A stretch of 64,000 nucleotides of DNA from Russula earlei (taxonomy: Eukaryota; Basidiomycota; Agaricomycetes; Russulales; Russulaceae): positions 94,321-158,320 of the forward strand of contig JAGFNK010000068.1 of assembly GCA_025769875.1 (NCBI GenBank), given 5' to 3'. Below, piece after piece: positions 33,374 through 44,610 of this stretch; position 1 is the stretch's first letter; every line of letters starts with the position of its first letter. Below the pieces are notes generated by a model. That model saw only the letters and a list, made by a program, of their open reading frames with translations. It was not told the origin of the DNA and did no database searches. The position numbers and the translations under genes were made by a program.

Positions 33374-34440
33374 GCAATTAGGGGTCTGAGGACATCAGGG
33401 AGTCTGCAGTGCTGTTGTTGTGAGAGGGCAGGTTCTGCTTTCATTTCTGATGTCCTTCTCCATCAGCATGCCCATGTCCTGGATGTGCTCCAGCACCAGA
33501 GATGGTGGCCAACCCACAAAGGAGGCATGCAGAGACTTTTCTTGTGAGTGACTTGATTGGCAGGCCTGCACCCACAGAAGCTAATTGGGCAGTGGAAGCT
33601 GCAGCCTGATTGTGGGCATGGCATAACTCTTCTTGGGGTGCTGTCCACCATGACAAAGCTGTCAGAAAAGCCATCAAGTCCAGAACTATGCAATGTAGTC
33701 TCAGCAGTTGGGGTTGCATCTTGCTCAGATGCATGAAACAGTGGGGAGCACACTGGGATGATGGGCAATAGATTCTTAGTGCTTAGTGTGAATAGCTATC
33801 ACAAGGGCCTCATGGCACCTGTCATGCTCTTTGTATGCCTATGCAATGGCACTGGCAGGGGTCAGCCTGCCTAAAGGTGAAGAAGTGGGCACAGCAGCAC
33901 AGCCTCCTATCAAACTTTCTGGTGTAAGGGAGCATGGGCTGCATGATGGAGCAGCTGTGGCTGGAGGGTGGAAGGTGGGCTGCAACTGAGATGAAATTGG
34001 GGTGTTGCTTTCCAAGCAAGTTGCATGAGTCAGCCCAGACTCGGAGCAGAGCTTCTTCCTTTGCAGGTTGTTGGGCCACTGCTGTACTTGACTGTGGATG
34101 GGGTGCAGGTATTTGTTCCAGTCTGGGAGGTGGGTCAGAAGGACCACTAATGAGTTTACAATGAGTCATTACTAGTACCCCCACCTTGCTTGGGTTGCAT
34201 GGAGAGTGAGGAAGAGTGTGAGACTTGGGGTCTGATGCAATGCCACTGTGGAAAGGTTTTGAAACAACACTTGTTGCAGCCAACTTGCTGAGTAAATGCT
34301 TCAGGTCCAAGTGAGAGGGTTGAAGTGGACTCAGCAAATGTTCAAAGCTGCACTCATCAGAGATACTGTCACCCAGAAAGTGATTGGGAGAGTCAGCAGA
34401 TGTGAGTTGCACCATTATGGTTGAAAGGCACCCCTCATGT
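33374..34440. mobile_element. Unclassified CpG-poor transposon debris, right part
   Basis: Continuation of the element at 24684-27637 beyond the copia insertion. The longest frame is on the minus strand, 34415-33822 (197 codons, Ser/Pro/His-rich), with a second at 33768-33463. Neither matches a family I know. CG dinucleotides are again rare. The outer boundary near 34440 is approximate. Confidence 0.45.
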
Positions 34441-34980
34441 GTCGAAGAGATGTCGAGATGGCAATAGTCACCAGACGAACTTCACTACTGACACTTATTT
34501 GGCACTTATTACTCCTTATCGTGCATTATCTTTGACTTACTTTGCATTACCTCTCGCTAGCGCGGGAGGTTTTTCCTGATGTCGGCTCAAACCCCGGGCG
34601 ATAACTGGTAACCGATCATCTCTCTTAACACTCCGCCTGCACGCGAGTACCGCAACAATCACACGTGCGTACCAGCGAAATCGATAAACACTCCGAGACT
34701 CGGCTCGTAAACGCCCGAGCTTTTTTTTTCACTTCTTCCCACGTGCAGTTCATCCACCAATGTTTCGGCACACCTTAAGTTCGCTATGTGTTCCCGCGCC
34801 GCGCGTCTTGATTTCTCTCAGAACCTTTTCTTTTGCAACTCTTTGTTTCGGTGTGTCATGTCATAACTCTGGATACATTGAGAAACGCATGGCTCTCGTG
34901 CTTCTTCTCACCAGCCATCGGAACCGATTTCGGGTCCGTCCTTGCTCAAATCATTTCGATCCGTCCCCAGGCCAATCTAT
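34441..34980. other. Region between transposon block and inverted inhibitor copy
   Basis: CG content rises again. It is the 3' flank of copy 2, read on the minus strand. No gene seen. Confidence 0.4.
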
Positions 34981-35562
34981 TCAGGGCCCCACAAAAAATT
35001 GGAAGCGCCAAATTTGATTGGGACCCGGTTCCGGGCCCTCTCGCAATTCAAGAGCTACCTGGATCAGGATTGTGAGCAGAAGCTACGATAACTTATTTGA
35101 GGACGTTACTTGAGTGTCCTCCTCCCTCAGCGTCCAGAGGTGGGCAGGCCGGCCAGGAAGGATATCGGAATCAATGATGCTAAAAACCCATGACAGCATC
35201 AACAGAAACCTGACAGTAGGAAGAGATATACACCTACGAGTAGGTGTCATCCCCCTCCAAAGTTGGTTCGAGTATCCATTGCGTTCCGATGATATCCGGT
35301 GGGAGGTAACTCCAGACCAGATTGTTGTTCGATCTGGTGATAAATAGGTGGATGGTCAGGAAATAACGATCGTCTCTGATATGCGAGACGTTCCACTGAG
35401 GATAATATTTGTTAATATTGGACGAAACACAGCGCGAATTAGACTTACAACTTGAAAGCGATCAGTACCAACAATTGGCTTGGGTGTGGGTGGAGTGGGA
35501 GATTGCCCAGCCATCTGGTCAAGTCCAACATTAGTGATGATGTATTGTCCGTTAGGCAGCAT
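34981..35562 (-). CDS. I66-like protease inhibitor, copy 2 (inverted)
   Basis: The only copy on the minus strand. Exons are 35562-35449, 35395-35238, 35179-35110 and 35058-34981. Introns of 53, 58 and 51 bp have the same phases as the others. The spliced protein is 139 aa with no stop: MLPNGQYIITNVGLDQ, then WNVSHIRDDRYFLTIHLF, IIGTQWILEPT, HLWTLREEDTQ and EPGPNQIWRF. The unspliced frame hits a stop in the first intron, which hides the gene. It is more like copies 6-8 (long third exon, EPGPNQ) than its close neighbours 1 and 3. Same inferred role as copy 1. Confidence 0.75.
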
Positions 35563-35609
35563 GATGGTTGGACGGCTTGTTGGACGAACAAGTCGACCTA
35601 AGGGCAGCA

Positions 35610-35616
35610 ATTTATA
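35610..35616 (-). promoter_or_regulatory. TATA box, inhibitor copy 2
   Basis: TATAAAT on the minus strand, 54 bp before the ATG at 35562. Confidence 0.65.
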
Positions 35617-35904
35617 AGCCTGAGGGCACATTGGCCAGGGACGATCATCAGCCCTCTCCAGTAATGGACCTGCATGACGGAACAATCACATCACTAGACG
35701 TAACCTCACAGACGCATGATCATACGGCATTCGTCAAGTTCCTGTGATGTGAATCCAAATGAGCCCCCAAAATGGCCGACGGCGTTTCCCGGGCGCCGGG
35801 GTGCTCCCCTTCTTCTCCTTCGTTTCTTCTAAGCAACCTGATTTTCGCAGTTCAGCGAACGAGCCTAAATGGTCATGCCGTCTGTTTTCGTCGCCCTCAT
35901 AGGT

Positions 35905-37090
35905 TCTGCTCGAAGATTCGAATGTGGGAAATGGAGAATACCAGGTGATGCAGCGAAGCGGGACATGCTCAGGCTGCGATGGCCGAGGCCTGGAGACATC
36001 GCAGCATGTCCCACACCGTGACCAACCTCACTCACAATTCAAAGTGGCCCAGATGGAGAGGACCTATTTGAGGTACAATCGAAGCCGGTGCTGATAGCGG
36101 TCAGGTGGGGAACCTACTAACCATTAGCGGTCCAGAATGACCTCGATCTTCTTCATCAACACATTCTGGGGGTCATACAAAGTGTCAATCACTTGTGCCT
36201 GAGCCTGAGGACGACGGAACCAATGGAGCTTGTCAACACACTGCGCCACGTCACCAGCATGGTTGATCAGAAGAAACGGGGGGAAGCGAGGACATACGAG
36301 GAACCAGGAACATTAGGATAGGATCCTTTCGCACTGACTCTCTCGTGTACTGGAGATGCATAAACAACTACGATACTATCTGCATCCGAGAATACTATGT
36401 CTTTTCCTCTCGACGTACGCCTGCTATCGCTCGCGTCCGCCTCTATTACATGCATGTACGGCACATTTGGGGTTCCTGGCGGTGTGTTGAGCTAATTGTG
36501 ATACGACAGCCCTCCGTCCATGGAGCGGAATTGAAGCGGAATCATGTCGTTGCCTGGGCATGTCACCTGGACTGGACAGAGGTTGTGGCTGTGGCATTTC
36601 ACACCTGTCAACAATTACAATTGTAACACTCGTCCGTCACGTGCCGGTGGCAGTGCCTTCCTTCCTGCGAGCAGCGTCACCTCATATTCACTATCTTCCG
36701 ATCTTCGACAATACGTTCATTAAGTGGGAAAAGAAAACGGACCACATGGTCCAGCTGATCCTATTCAGACACCCTCGCTGGATGAACGACGAGAATCAAT
36801 GAGTGAAGAAATGGCGGCGCCATCGTCGGAAAACGACCGGCGTACGTGCCAACAAACTGGAAGTGCCGTCCTGTGGCCCATTTACGACGCCACCCATCTC
36901 GATTCACAGGAGCGTGAAGACGTCCGGATTCCGCGTTTGAGACTCCGCAAAGCGTCGCGATTGTTCTCTCATGCATGCAGGACCGTACCATTCGCGAATT
37001 CGAGGAGAGCTCCTGATCAGGAAACATCGATTCCCATGGTGCCCTTACAAATTACAGACCTTCGGTAGCCCACTTGTTCATCCAAACACC
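35905..37090 (+). repeat. Segmental duplication, copy B (5' flank of inhibitor copy 3)
   Basis: Matches 21360-22573, including the hairpin block and the CTCGATTCACAGGAGCGTGA block at 36898. The region between 35563 and 35905 is the shared upstream side of copies 2 and 3. Confidence 0.8.
37046..37052 (+). promoter_or_regulatory. Degenerate TATA box, inhibitor copy 3
   Basis: TACAAAT at the position (45 bp before the ATG) where the sister copies have TATAAAT. A single T-to-C change may weaken expression. Confidence 0.6.
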
Positions 37091-37676
37091 ATGGCTCTCC
37101 CACTGCCTCCTCTGCCTACCGGACTATACATAATCACAAATGTTGGCATCGGCCAATCAGCTGGCCAACCTCCTACTAATCCCATAGTCAAGCCAATTAT
37201 CGGTACCGATGAGAGACCCATTGTAAGTCGACTGTCGTTGATTGGATTTCGTAACGAATATTATTCGCAGTGGCGTGTCGAGCATGTCGAAGAGAATCGC
37301 TATCATCTCACCATCCACGGGTTTGTCACTAGATCGGAATCCCATCTCGTCTTCAGTTACCTCGCCCCGGAGATCGTTGGAACGGAATGGATAATACAAG
37401 GTTTGGAAGGGAGTGACAGGCACACGTAGGTGTATATCTCTTTCTGCCCTTCGATTTGAGCTGATGCTGTGATGTATTTTTAGCATCGTTATTCCTGACG
37501 GCCATTGGCCGCGGTTCTGGACGCTGAGAGATAGAAACATTCAAGTAACGTTCTCATAGAAGTTGTTCGATTTTCTGCTCACTATTTTGTTCTAGGTGTC
37601 TCTTGCATACCGTGAGGGCATGGTACCGGGTCCCAATCAATATTGGCAATTCACTCGTTTCGTGTGCGAGGAGTAA
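37091..37676 (+). CDS. I66-like protease inhibitor, copy 3
   Basis: Exons 37091-37222, 37271-37425, 37484-37544 and 37596-37676 give an intact 142 aa product. Introns are 48, 58 and 51 bp. Very close to copies 4 and 5 (WRVEHVEENRYHLTIHGF, EIVGTEWIIQG, PGPNQYWQF). The N-terminus carries an extra PLP-type repeat (MALPLPPLPTG). The core promoter differs from its sisters by one base in the TATA box. Role as in copy 1. Confidence 0.77.
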
Positions 37677-38894
37677 ATTTGGGAAAACTTTTGACCAGAG
37701 ACGAATTGTTGTAAGAAGGATGGTCCTTAAATAATCGGAAGCGGTTTGAAGAGCCAGTGAGGAGAAGCACGAGAGTTATGCATTCCTCAATGTTCACGAT
37801 GTGCCTAGTGTTAAAGCACCGAAATAAGAGTGGCTGAGACCGAGAATAAGAATAATATGATACATAGCGAAATAAAATTGCTGAGGTGCGCGCGTGAACA
37901 GGTGAAATAAAGGCCCACGCCTACGACGTTGTCGTATAGGTTTTACGCGTGCCTAGTCGCCCTCAATAATAAAGGTGTCCAACGCCTTACATGACGTCCA
38001 CGCATTGATTACCTATCATATGTTCACAGCACTACTTACTGTTACAGTGTAAGTTGCCTCTTCTCACATTGTACTTGAAACTCACTTTGGAGATTTGTGA
38101 GCCCGCATACCTTTCACACATGCTAAAAACCAGTGCCGATCGTGTAAAGTCCAGTCAACGGACGTGACTTTTCTGAACAAGTACGGGGGTGTGGTTATTG
38201 TAATTATGAGCGGCACCGAGCGGCGTCTTCCCAATTGCTGCGATCGATCACGTGGTGATCTAAAATAACCCGTAATCATAATCACCACGCTCCATGGAAG
38301 AGTACACTCGGCTCACTATTGGACATCACGGAGATAAAGCGATGCTTAGATACTGCGCTGCCTGGTATGTCATCTGGTTGAGACAACGTGGCACCAGATC
38401 TTATGGTGTGCCATTGCAACGTGGGATGGTGCAGGACATGCTGCGATTCCTTCCCTCCCGCACCACCTCCATTTCCTACCTTCGAATTTTCGACCATACA
38501 TTCATTAAGAACCCATGTAGGGGATGAAAACGGACCGCAACTTTCAGTTAACCCTATTCAGACATTTTCGTTGGATGAATGACGAGAATCAGGAGTGAAG
38601 AAATGGTGGCGCCATCGTCGGAAAACGATCGGCGTACGCCCTAACAAATACCCCCTGGAAGTGCCGTCCTGTGGCCCATTTACGACGCCAGCCATCTCGA
38701 TACACAGGAGCGTGAAGACGTCCGGATTCCGCGTTCGAGACTCCGCAAAATGTCGCGATTGTTCTCTCATGCATGCAGGACCGTACGGTACCATTCGCGA
38801 GATTTGAGGAGAGCTCCCGATCAGGGAACATCGATTCCCATGGTGCCCTTATAAATTACAGACCTTCGGTAGCCCACTTGTTCATTCAAACACT
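37677..38894. other. Duplicated spacer between copies 3 and 4
   Basis: 3' flank of copy 3, which keeps the GAATTGTTGTAAGAAGGATGGTC and TTACGCGTGCCTAG blocks, followed by the 5' flank of copy 4. The unit repeat here is 1.80 kb. It holds the intact, uninterrupted version of the Harbinger target region (ACTACTTACTG near 38030). No gene. Confidence 0.7.
38850..38856 (+). promoter_or_regulatory. TATA box, inhibitor copy 4
   Basis: TATAAAT 45 bp before the ATG. Confidence 0.7.
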
Positions 38895-39471
38895 ATGGCT
38901 TCTCTGCGTTCCGGAACGTACACATTAAAAAATGTTGGCATCGGCCAGTCAGCCGGCCAATCCCCCAATGTACTCCAAGTCAAGCCAATTATCGGTACCG
39001 ATGAGACAGCCATTGTAAGTCGATTGTCGTTGATTGGATTTCAAAACGAATATTATTCGCAGTGGCGTGTCGAGCATGTCGAAGAGAATCGCTATCATCT
39101 CAGCCTCCACGGGTTTATCCCTAGAGCGGAACACAATCTCGTCATCAGTTACCTCCCACTCACACCGGAAATCATTGGAACGGAATGGATATTACAAGGT
39201 CAGCAAGGGAGCGAGAGGGTCACGTAGGTGTATATCTCATCCTGCCCTTCGATCTGAGCTGATGCTGTGATGTATCTTTAGCATCGTTATTCCTGATGGT
39301 AATATGTTGCGGTTCTGGACGCTGAGCGGAAGGGACGCCAATGTAACGTTCTCATAGAAGTTATTCGATTTTCTGCTCACTATTTTGATCTAGGTGTCTC
39401 TTGCATATCGTGAGGGCAAGGTACCTGGTCCCAATCAATATTGGCAATTCACACAAGTCGTGTTCCAGTAG
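38895..39471 (+). CDS. I66-like protease inhibitor, copy 4
   Basis: Exons 38895-39014, 39063-39223, 39282-39342 and 39394-39471 give an intact 139 aa product. Introns are 48, 58 and 51 bp. Sister of copies 3 and 5. Differences cluster in the N-terminal loop (LRSGTYTLKNVG, PNVLQVKPI), in SYLPLTPEIIG (a two-residue insertion) and in the C-terminus (TQVVFQ). Differences in surface loops with a conserved core are what diversifying inhibitor loops would show, but that is inference. Role as in copy 1. Confidence 0.77.
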
Positions 39472-39855
39472 TAAATTTGGGAAAACCTTTGACCAGACGA
39501 ATTGTTGTAAAAAGGATGGTCCCGAAACAGTCAGAAGCGGTTGGAAGAGCCAGGGAGGAGAAGTACGAGAGTTATGCAACTCTCAATGTTCACGGTGTGC
39601 CTAGTGTTAAAGCACCGAAATAAGAGTCGCTGTGAAAACAAAAATCCCGAGACCGAGAATAAGAATAAAATCGCTCAAACACTGGCAACTCACAACTGAG
39701 GTGCGCACGCGAATAGGTGAAATAAAGGCCCACGACCCACGACGTTATCGTATAGATTTTACGCGTGCCTAGTCACCCTCGATATTTAAGGTGTCCAACG
39801 CCTTACATGACATTCACGTATCGGTTACCTATCATATGTTCACAGCGCTACTTAA

Positions 39856-40065
39856 GGCCCATGATACCAACCGAGAATTCTTGAACTTCAAACTTGAACT
39901 TGAATTTTGGGATTTTCCAGGAGTGACTGGTGTGACCAGTGTGATATAAGTGACATCACATATATGATAAACTAATAGGTTTTTTTTTAATATGAGTTTT
40001 TATTTGCTTGTGATTTGCATATTCGCTTGTGATTTGCATATTTGTGTATTGTGATTGCAGCCATG
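39856..40065 (+). repeat. Harbinger terminal inverted repeat, left
   Basis: Pairs with 43014-43224 over about 200 bp with few mismatches. Contains repeats of TTGCTTGTGATTTGCATAT. Confidence 0.88.
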
Positions 40066-40194
40066 ACTGGGAACTGACTCAGTCTGCTTGTGTCCACTGA
40101 ATGTTGCCGAGGCATACTGTAGGGCCCAGGATCCATGCACACAGAGCGAGAGATTTTTGAAGAGGAAATGGAAAATCTTTTTTTGAAAAAAGTA

Positions 40195-41556
40195 CTATTC
40201 AATAACACGTTCTGCACGGTCCCTCTGAATTCTCTGATACTGCTCCCACATGTCATCAGCAATTTTATCTTGCCTGATATTTGCTCGCTCCCTCTCACAC
40301 TGCATCACAGGGCCTGTTCCAAGTTCACCAGCCAGCGCTTCCTCTTCTTGTGCGTCCATCTGGAGGTCAGCCACTTGGTCATCAAAGGTGCCAATCTCCC
40401 TAGAGTCATATGCATGAATAAGATTGTGAAGTGCTGTGAGCGCACATGGGATGTGTGCTTGAACTCCCATGTCATACTCATGGGGTTGTGAGAGAATCTT
40501 GAAACACCACTTGAGAATTCCAAAAATGCGTTCAATGACATTGCAAGCTTGGGCATGATGCAAATTGAACAGCTCCTTGGGTGTGCGTGGTCTAGGACAA
40601 ACATCAGTAAGACAACTTGAAAGTAAGACAACAAAGACTCACCTTGTGCAAGCACGGCCCCATTCAGCTAGATCGTACCACACGCCTCGATAAGGGGTGA
40701 GAAGTACATCTGACGAGGCAAAACCTGCATCACCAAGATAATACTTCCCCCTTGGGACACAAAGATCAGATTGATGTGCTGCATGAAAAAGTGTGGCGTC
40801 AGCAGTGGAACCCTCCCAACTAGTCAGCAGGTAGGTGAAGCGGAGGTCGAATGAGCATCCCATGAGGCAGTTCTGCATGAGACCTCCTTTGTGGTTCCTT
40901 GCCGCATCACGCTCTGCAGCAGTGGCAAAACAGTCGATATGTGTACCGTTGATAGCACCCAGCGCGTCCTTGAGAAATGGAAAGAATTTGGGGTTGCTTT
41001 GGATGAAGGGGTGAGGGGGTGAATTGGCATCGGGAAGGTGCACAAATGTGGTGTAGAAGGGAGGGCTCAAGAGAATGCCTAGAATTTTTTTAAAATACCT
41101 AGCTATCCATCAGATGACATCTGAAAGAAACCTGAGAGATACTTACTTTGAAATGGTGCAGGGTGACCACTGAAAACGCTCTCCGACATGTGTTGATGGC
41201 AGCCCTGTGACAGCTGTATAAAGGAAGATAGCGATTTGTTCTTCAACTTGGATGTGTCGTGATGATGAGATACCAAGTCATTGGAGGATCCACTGGAGGA
41301 TGATAAATACTTTTTTATGCACCCCAAGCTCAGTCCGAATGCACTCTGGATGGCCAGTGAGTAGGTCCTCAACCCACTTAGCCCCAGTGTATGAAGATGT
41401 GTGATATGGTATAGGAGGATGATAGAGGGGTTCAAGGAGCTCAAGTAATGCTTGGCAGCAAAGTAGGAGAACAGTTGACATATTTAACATGACATAGAGC
41501 CATTGGTGCTGTTGGCGTCGCCATTGTACCCATTGCTGATGAGGGTTATCGGGCAT
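40195..41556 (-). pseudogene. Harbinger DDE transposase, one nonsense codon
   Basis: Starts MPDNPHQQWVQW. It then has a helical region with VEEQIAIFLYTAVTGLP and HVGERFQWSPCTISK. After an intron (donor gtaagt) come RYFKKILGILLSPPF, NGTHIDC (first Asp) and YYLGDAGFASSDVLLTPY (second Asp). A second intron (gtgagt...cctag) leads to RPRTPKELFNLHHAQ and CNVIERIFGILKW (Glu). This is the DDE_Tnp_4 pattern. A TGA at 41278-41280 interrupts the frame between IILQWILQ and LGISSSRHI; no splice site explains it. Confidence 0.88.
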
Positions 41557-41699
41557 CTTGAGCGAGGGAGGGGACAACAACAGGGACAAAGCGTGCAACT
41601 TTTTGACAGAAATTTTTTTTGGCACATCACATGTAATTTCACAATATGTGAAATGTTTATTTGGATACACATACATGATACAACAACACAAATCATTGC

Positions 41700-42915
41700 T
41701 TACGCTCGCTTCACTTTCTCCACCAGATTACATATGTATCCACATGCAAACTCACATGATGACTCCACGGATATGAGCGCGAGGTAGCCATCCACCTCTC
41801 TGATGCTGCAATTGGCAAACAGGGATAATGCTAGGACAATATCATCAGTTGGCAACCAACAACCATTTGTGATATCCTTGATATCACTGGCAAGGTGTTG
41901 GACTGCCAGTGTCCAGTGTGCATACTTGGGAAGTGCCAAAAATCCAGGTACAGTATCACCTGCAAGTGCAGGTGCAGGTGCGGGTGCAGGTGCGGGTGCA
42001 GATTCAGGCATGGGCAGGGAGAAACCAAGAGAATGGACAGTTGAGTCAAAGACATCAACAACTCTGTTCATGACCGCTGTAACACCCATGACAGCAGACA
42101 CCATGGTGTCACCCCTCTGTTTTTTAGCTGAAGATGTTTCGGACATCAGGATATCATCAATGCGAGGTGATTTACGCTTGTTGGTTACGAAGTCGAATGA
42201 GGTATTTGCGAAGTCGAATGAGGTATTTGATGGTGAAGTCAATGCCCTCCTGCTGCCGCCAACTTGAGACAAATTGGGGGTCAGGTGAGCAGGAGTAGGT
42301 GGCTGGGATGGAGCATGCTCAGCATGAGGTGTTGGCTGCGAAGCCCAGTATGCATGTTTGCCTTTGGTTTTTGTTCCTACAAGAGATTCCATGGCCTCGC
42401 AATGTGGCCAGCCCTTGTGGTGGAACTTCTTGACCACTGGTTTGTCCTACTAAAGTAAGATATTGTCGACAAATCAGGAGTTACAGACGCACTGCAACCA
42501 GCTCATCATACACTGCCTGATTTTGATTTTCTGCTGATATATCCATTCCTGTCACATCATCCCAAGCCATGCCAGACTTATTTCTGATCGCTGAAATGGT
42601 GTCCCAGTTGGTCTTCATCTAGTTGAACAGTGTCAGTGTTGAGGTGTAGTGAAAAGAGGAAACATGTACCCTTTGCCACTTCGTCTTGCACAAGCTCAGA
42701 GTTTTGAAGCCACCCTTCTTACAAAGGGACCTAATTTGACTGGCCACCTCATTGAAGACTTGATCCTTGAACATAGTGTTGGACGTCATTTGGTCTTTGT
42801 GCTCCAAGAGGAAGTTTAAGAACTCGGCTTCCTCCTCAGTCATCCATCTTGCCTTGATATCTGCTTGGGTTTCTTCTGCAGAGGAATCAGAGCTTCTTGA
42901 TGAGCAGGTCTGCAT
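41700..42915 (-). CDS. Harbinger Myb/SANT-like DNA-binding protein
   Basis: Second Harbinger gene, needed in this superfamily for end binding and transposase import (family knowledge). The start MQTCSSRSSDSS leads to RWMTEEEAEFLNFLLEH and SLCKTKWQRV, a Myb/SANT-like domain. It splices near 42660 to MKTNWDTISAIRNKSGMAW, and near 42470 (gtgcgt...tttag) to KPVVKKFHHKGWPHCEAM. The long tail has a PAPAPAPAPA repeat (41965-42005). Frames agree across introns and no stop is seen. Confidence 0.8.
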
Positions 42916-43013
42916 GGGAGGTGATGATCAGGATCAGGAAAATAAAGTGTGGGGCGACGCCAAAGTGAAGGTGAAAAAGAAGGTAACTGACAAAGGGCTT
43001 ACACATGTGCAAT

Positions 43014-43224
43014 CACACACAAATATGCAAATATGCAAATATGCAAATCACAAGCAAATATGCAAATCACAAGCAAATAAAAACTCATATTAAAAAAAAA
43101 CCTATTAGTTTATCATATATGCGATGTCACTTATATCACACTGGTCACACCAGTCACTCCCGGAAAATCCCGAAATTCAAGTTCAAGTTCAAAGTTCAAG
43201 AATTCTTGGTTGGTATCATGGGCC
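43014..43224 (-). repeat. Harbinger terminal inverted repeat, right
   Basis: Inverted partner of 39856-40065, ending ATCATGGGCC before the TAA duplication. Confidence 0.88.
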
Positions 43225-43227
43225 TAA

Positions 43228-44036
43228 GTTGCCCCTTCTCACTTTGTACTTGAAACTCACTTACTTTTGAAAATTGTGAGCTCGCATACTTTTCACACAT
43301 GCTAAAATACCAGTGCCGATCGTGTAAGGTCCAGTCAACGGACGTGGCTTGCATTCTTCTGAACGGATGTGGTTAATCATGAGCGGCACCGAGCGGCGTT
43401 TTCCATCAAACGATGGATCACGTGGTTATCTGAAATAACCGTAATCACGACGACGCTCCATGGAAGAGTACCTCGACTCACCACTGGACATCACAGAGCG
43501 AAGTTAAACCTGGAGTCATGCTTAGATACTGCGCTGCCTGGTACGTCTGCCACCAGATCTAATGGTGTCCCTTTGCAACGTGGGATTGGTGCAGGACACG
43601 CTGCCTTCCCTCCCGCACCACCTCCATTTCCTACCTTCGAAATATATTCCATTAAGGACCCATGTGGGGGATGAAAACGGACCGCACGATTCAGCTAACC
43701 CTATCCAGACACCCTCGTTGGATAAATGACGAGAATCAGGAGTGAAGAGATGATGGCGCCATCGTCGGAAAACGACCGGCGTACCTGCCAACAAACACCC
43801 CCTGGAAGTGCCGTCCTGGGGCCCATTTACGACGCCACCCATCTCGATTCACAGGAGCGCGAAGACGTCCGGATTCCGCGTTTGAGACTCCGCAAAATGT
43901 CGCGATTGTTCTCTCATGCATGCAGGACCGTAACCATTCGCGAATTCGAGGAGAGCTCCCGATCAGGGAACACCGATTCCCATGGTGCCCTTATAAATTG
44001 CTGACCTTCGGCAGCCCACTTGTTCATTCAAACACC
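43228..44036. other. 5' flank of inhibitor copy 5
   Basis: Continues the duplicated unit interrupted by the Harbinger element (TTGTACTTGAAACTCAC). It carries the CTCGATTCACAGGAGCGCGA block near 43845. Copy 4 to copy 5 distance, minus the element and one TAA, is about 1.77 kb. Confidence 0.75.
43992..43998 (+). promoter_or_regulatory. TATA box, inhibitor copy 5
   Basis: TATAAAT 45 bp before the ATG. Confidence 0.7.
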
Positions 44037-44610
44037 ATGGCCTCCCCGCTGCCTCCCGGACTATACGTGATCACAAATGTTGGCATCGGCCAATCAGCTG
44101 GCCAACCTCATCACACTAAACCCATAATCAAGCCAATTATCGGTACCGATGAGCAGCCCGCTGTAAGTCGATTGTCGTTGATTGGATTTCGTAACGAATA
44201 CTATTCGCAGTGGCGTGTCGAGTATGTCGAAGAAAATCGCTATCGTCTCACCATCCACGGGTTTGTCACTAGAAAGGAAGACAATCTCGTCTACAGTTAC
44301 CTCGCACCGGAGATCATTGGTACGGAATGGATAATACAAGGTCAGCAAGGGAGGTACACGTAGGTGTATATCTCATCCTGCCCTTCGATTTGAGCTGATG
44401 CTGTGATGTCTTTTTAGCATCGTTACTCCTGACGGCCATATGTTGCGGTTCTGGACGCTGAGCGAAAGGGACACTCAAGTAACGTTCTCATAGAAGTTGT
44501 TCGATTTTCTGCTCACTGTTTTGATCTAGGTGTCTCTTGCATACCGTGAGGGCATGGTACCTGGTCCCAATCAATATTGGCACTTCTACCCTTTCGTGTA
44601 CGAGGAGTAA
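44037..44610 (+). CDS. I66-like protease inhibitor, copy 5
   Basis: Exons 44037-44162, 44211-44359, 44418-44478 and 44530-44610 give an intact 138 aa product. Introns are 48, 58 and 51 bp. The clearest reference member: GLYVITNVGIGQSAGQ, KPIIGTDEQPA, WRVEYVEENRYRLTIHGFV, EIIGTEWIIQG, LRFWTLSERDTQ, GPNQYWHFYPFVYEE. Its 3' flank is nearly the same as that of copy 1, so copies 1 and 5 share a recent history. Role as in copy 1. Confidence 0.78.

Larger units (their letters stand above)
39856..43224 (-). mobile_element. PIF/Harbinger DNA transposon
   Basis: 3,369 bp element with terminal inverted repeats of about 200 bp that begin GGCCCATGATACC at both ends. The 3 bp target duplication TAA (39853-39855, 43225-43227) is typical of the superfamily. 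It carries the two expected genes, a DDE transposase and a Myb/SANT-like partner, both on the minus strand. The paralogous flank of copy 3 shows the site without the element. The transposase has one in-frame stop, so the copy is nearly intact but probably not autonomous. Confidence 0.93.
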
